A stretch of DNA of 64,000 nucleotides from Gymnorhina tibicen (lineage: Eukaryota; Chordata; Aves; Passeriformes; Artamidae): contig VXAZ01000953.1 of the NCBI GenBank assembly GCA_013399875.1, positions 1,642,968-1,706,967 of the forward strand. The letters run 5' to 3'. This document shows positions 62,040 through 64,000 of this stretch, in pieces. The notes below the pieces were generated by a model. That model worked only from the letters and a program-made list of their open reading frames with translations, searched no databases and was not told the origin of the DNA. The stretch's first letter is position 1, and each line of letters starts with the position of its first letter. Position numbers and translations under genes: made by a program.

Positions 62040-64000
62040 GTGGTTGTTGGAGGCTTGCAGGCTCCATGAATCCCCAATTTATCAGTCTTCTAGGCTTTAA
62101 TAATGGAGATCAGCAGTCAGGCAGCTTATGAATGGCACATGTCTTTTGGGCTGGGGGAAGGGAGGCGGGCGCGTGGTTTGTAGTAAGGGCTGCAGCAATT
62201 TGTTTTCCTGCCACCGACAGCTGAAGGGGGAGGAGTACGAGGGGAGGAGCAGCACATTAATTCTGGATGCACTGAAGGAATTTCTAGACCATTTTGCCGC
62301 AATTACAGAAGATTTCCTCCTTTAGTTTCTTTTCCCCAGCCAGTTTTGCTGGGGAAGGGGAGGAGAACAGCTTCATAGCCAGTCCTGTGTGAGGAGATGG
62401 GAGCTGTAGATGGAGAACCCAAAGGCTCTACCACTCTGCACGTTTCCTTCCTCTTCTTAACCCTCTTTATTTCAGGATCAGCAGTGCATGAATGCCAGCA
62501 GTCTGCCACAGTTTCAGGTTCATTTTTATCCCCCTACTGATCCTACCACCATTGCCAGGCTGCTCAGCAGAGCTGTGAGATGGGCAGACCTCTGAGGACC
62601 TGATCTGTCTGTCAAGCTTCTGTCACTTGCTGTGCCATTCTCTGTGCATCTGCTTGGCCTCTCCAAATTCAAACCTCCATCCCCAAAGTGCTGTAAGCTT
62701 CATTCCCTGAATTAATTACTTTGCTAGGAATGTCCTGGCTGTAGAACAATCACTATCTGTCACTTCAATAAGGTTCTATTGGCATATATCTATTCAGGGT
62801 ATTTCCATTTCTGCTTATCTTTCCTCTGATTTCTCCCCTATAATCTCACAGGGCAGTTGCTCTAAAGAAGCTAAAGAATAAAGGGATGTGTTTTAGAAAG
62901 ACCTTGCTCTCCTGTCCCCTCACATGCCCTCTATTTCTAAACCATCCTCCAGAACTTAACCAGCAAGGGAGAAATGATGGGTGACACAAAAAAATGCTGT
63001 TGCATGAGATGAGGACATCCTGTTTTCCAACACGTATTCCAAGAGCAGCTGTGAACTGTTACATTCCACAGCTGGGAGGAAGTTCAAACCTCTATATTCA
63101 AGCTCTTTGAATCATAAGGTATTTAAGGAATTAAAGAGTACCCCTTCTGATCTGCAGGACCTATGTGAAATCAACAGGGGCAGGAGAGAAGAAGAGTAAA
63201 GAACAACTTACGGGTATTTTTTCTAAGGTTTTCCTCAGGTGAAGTAATGAACACAGGAGACAGAGGGACTGGTAGCTTGGAACCACTCCTAGAGGGAGCC
63301 TTTCTGGTTCATCAGGACAGCTGAACACCTGATGGTTCATCAGGCCAACTCTGATCCCAGCTGATGGCTGGGGAGACCCCGCACAAGTCACTTCCCATTT
63401 CTCCCCTTCAAGCTCCCTGGCTGTGAAGGAACCTTGGTAGAGGTCTGTTGAGGTCACAACATCTCTGAGGTCACAGGACCTTTGATGCTGTTTGGTAGGA
63501 GGCCACTCAATGCCAGTGTAAAATACCTGCCTCCAAGGCACGCTCATCCTGAAAAAGGTCTTTTACTTTGCCTTTGGCCGCTGTACTGCAGAGCCTCCCA
63601 CCTGCCCACCACTTTGTGGTGCGACAAAGCATCCCCACAGAAGCACCGTGACAGATCACACTGTGGCCAGGTGGGAGCATCCTGTCCTCCCTGCAGCTGC
63701 CTTTGCTTGTAGCTGTGGCAGTGCCCAAGGGACTGGCCTTGCTAAAGGATATCTTGCTGTCTGAAAACCTAACCACTCCGGTAGGCTTCTTCCAGTTCTA
63801 GCTGGATTGAAATTGCCCAGTTATGGGTACAGTACACAGGAAGTTTGGGACAAAAGTGCTGGTAATAGGCAGTGATCAATGAACAGTCAGCAGTAGGCAT
63901 GTCGTTTTTCTCAGCCTCCATGTCTGGCTGCATCCATGGATATGGGAAAGAAGCAGCAGCGGAAGAAAGAAGGAGAGCTGCTTCTTTCCTGTTCTCCAGG

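Larger units (their letters stand above)
49853..64000 (+). other. GAP43 intron 2 (incomplete)
   Basis: From the GTGAGT donor to the window edge I see no exon that would complete GAP43. The missing C-terminal exon should start with two bases completing a split codon and encode only a short acidic end. The intron contains a small tandem duplication (51918-51968), a GATA microsatellite (56295-56342), a possible tRNA-derived SINE (59960-60060) and regulatory-looking segments at 60.8-62.3 kb. The remaining sequence is ordinary unique DNA without other recognisable features. Confidence 0.8.

Overview
This is a vertebrate nuclear window, almost certainly from a songbird (passerine). It has long non-coding stretches, one sharply spliced coding exon, CR1 LINE debris in several age classes, and two SINEs that join a tRNA-Ile head to a CR1-type tail. 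That tRNA-Ile/CR1 SINE architecture is known from passerines (the TguSINE1 type). Runs of N at 18176-18397 and a single N at 20337 show that this is a draft assembly.

The only protein-coding sequence I can support is the large second exon of GAP43 (neuromodulin, growth-associated protein 43) on the + strand at 49225-49852. It has a good acceptor and donor and contains the calmodulin-binding IQ motif with the PKC-target serine. Exon 1 encodes the short palmitoylated N-terminus and is not readable in the window. The best guess is that it lies in or next to the N gap at 18176-18397, in a GC/G-rich promoter-like block at about 17.8-18.7 kb. Intron 1 would then be about 31 kb. The last exon lies beyond 64000, so 49853-64000 is intron 2.

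Layout: 1-17.8 kb is non-coding 5' flank (or intron 1, if exon 1 lies further upstream) and holds one CR1 at 9.67-10.24 kb. The putative promoter block with the gap is at 17.8-18.7 kb. A compact CpG island sits at 20.1-20.5 kb. A retroelement cluster at 22.65-24.0 kb holds two tRNA-Ile SINEs in opposite orientation and a solo LTR with target-site duplication. An old, heavily decayed CR1 body lies at 28.2-29.4 kb. MIR/L2-like fragments lie at 31.4-35.9 kb, with a CR1 3' end at 34.7 kb. A broken CR1 reverse-transcriptase fragment is at 41.6-42.0 kb. GAP43 exon 2 is at 49.2 kb. Intron 2 carries a GATA microsatellite at 56.3 kb, a possible tRNA-derived SINE at 60.0 kb, and several stretches at 60.8-62.3 kb that look like conserved regulatory DNA.

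Nothing here looks like an operon, a CRISPR array or a new multi-gene system. The features most worth checking are the hidden exon 1/promoter, the orphan CpG island in intron 1, the SINE/LTR cluster as a lineage marker, the RFX-like palindromes, the candidate enhancers and a compact hairpin at 5.93 kb.
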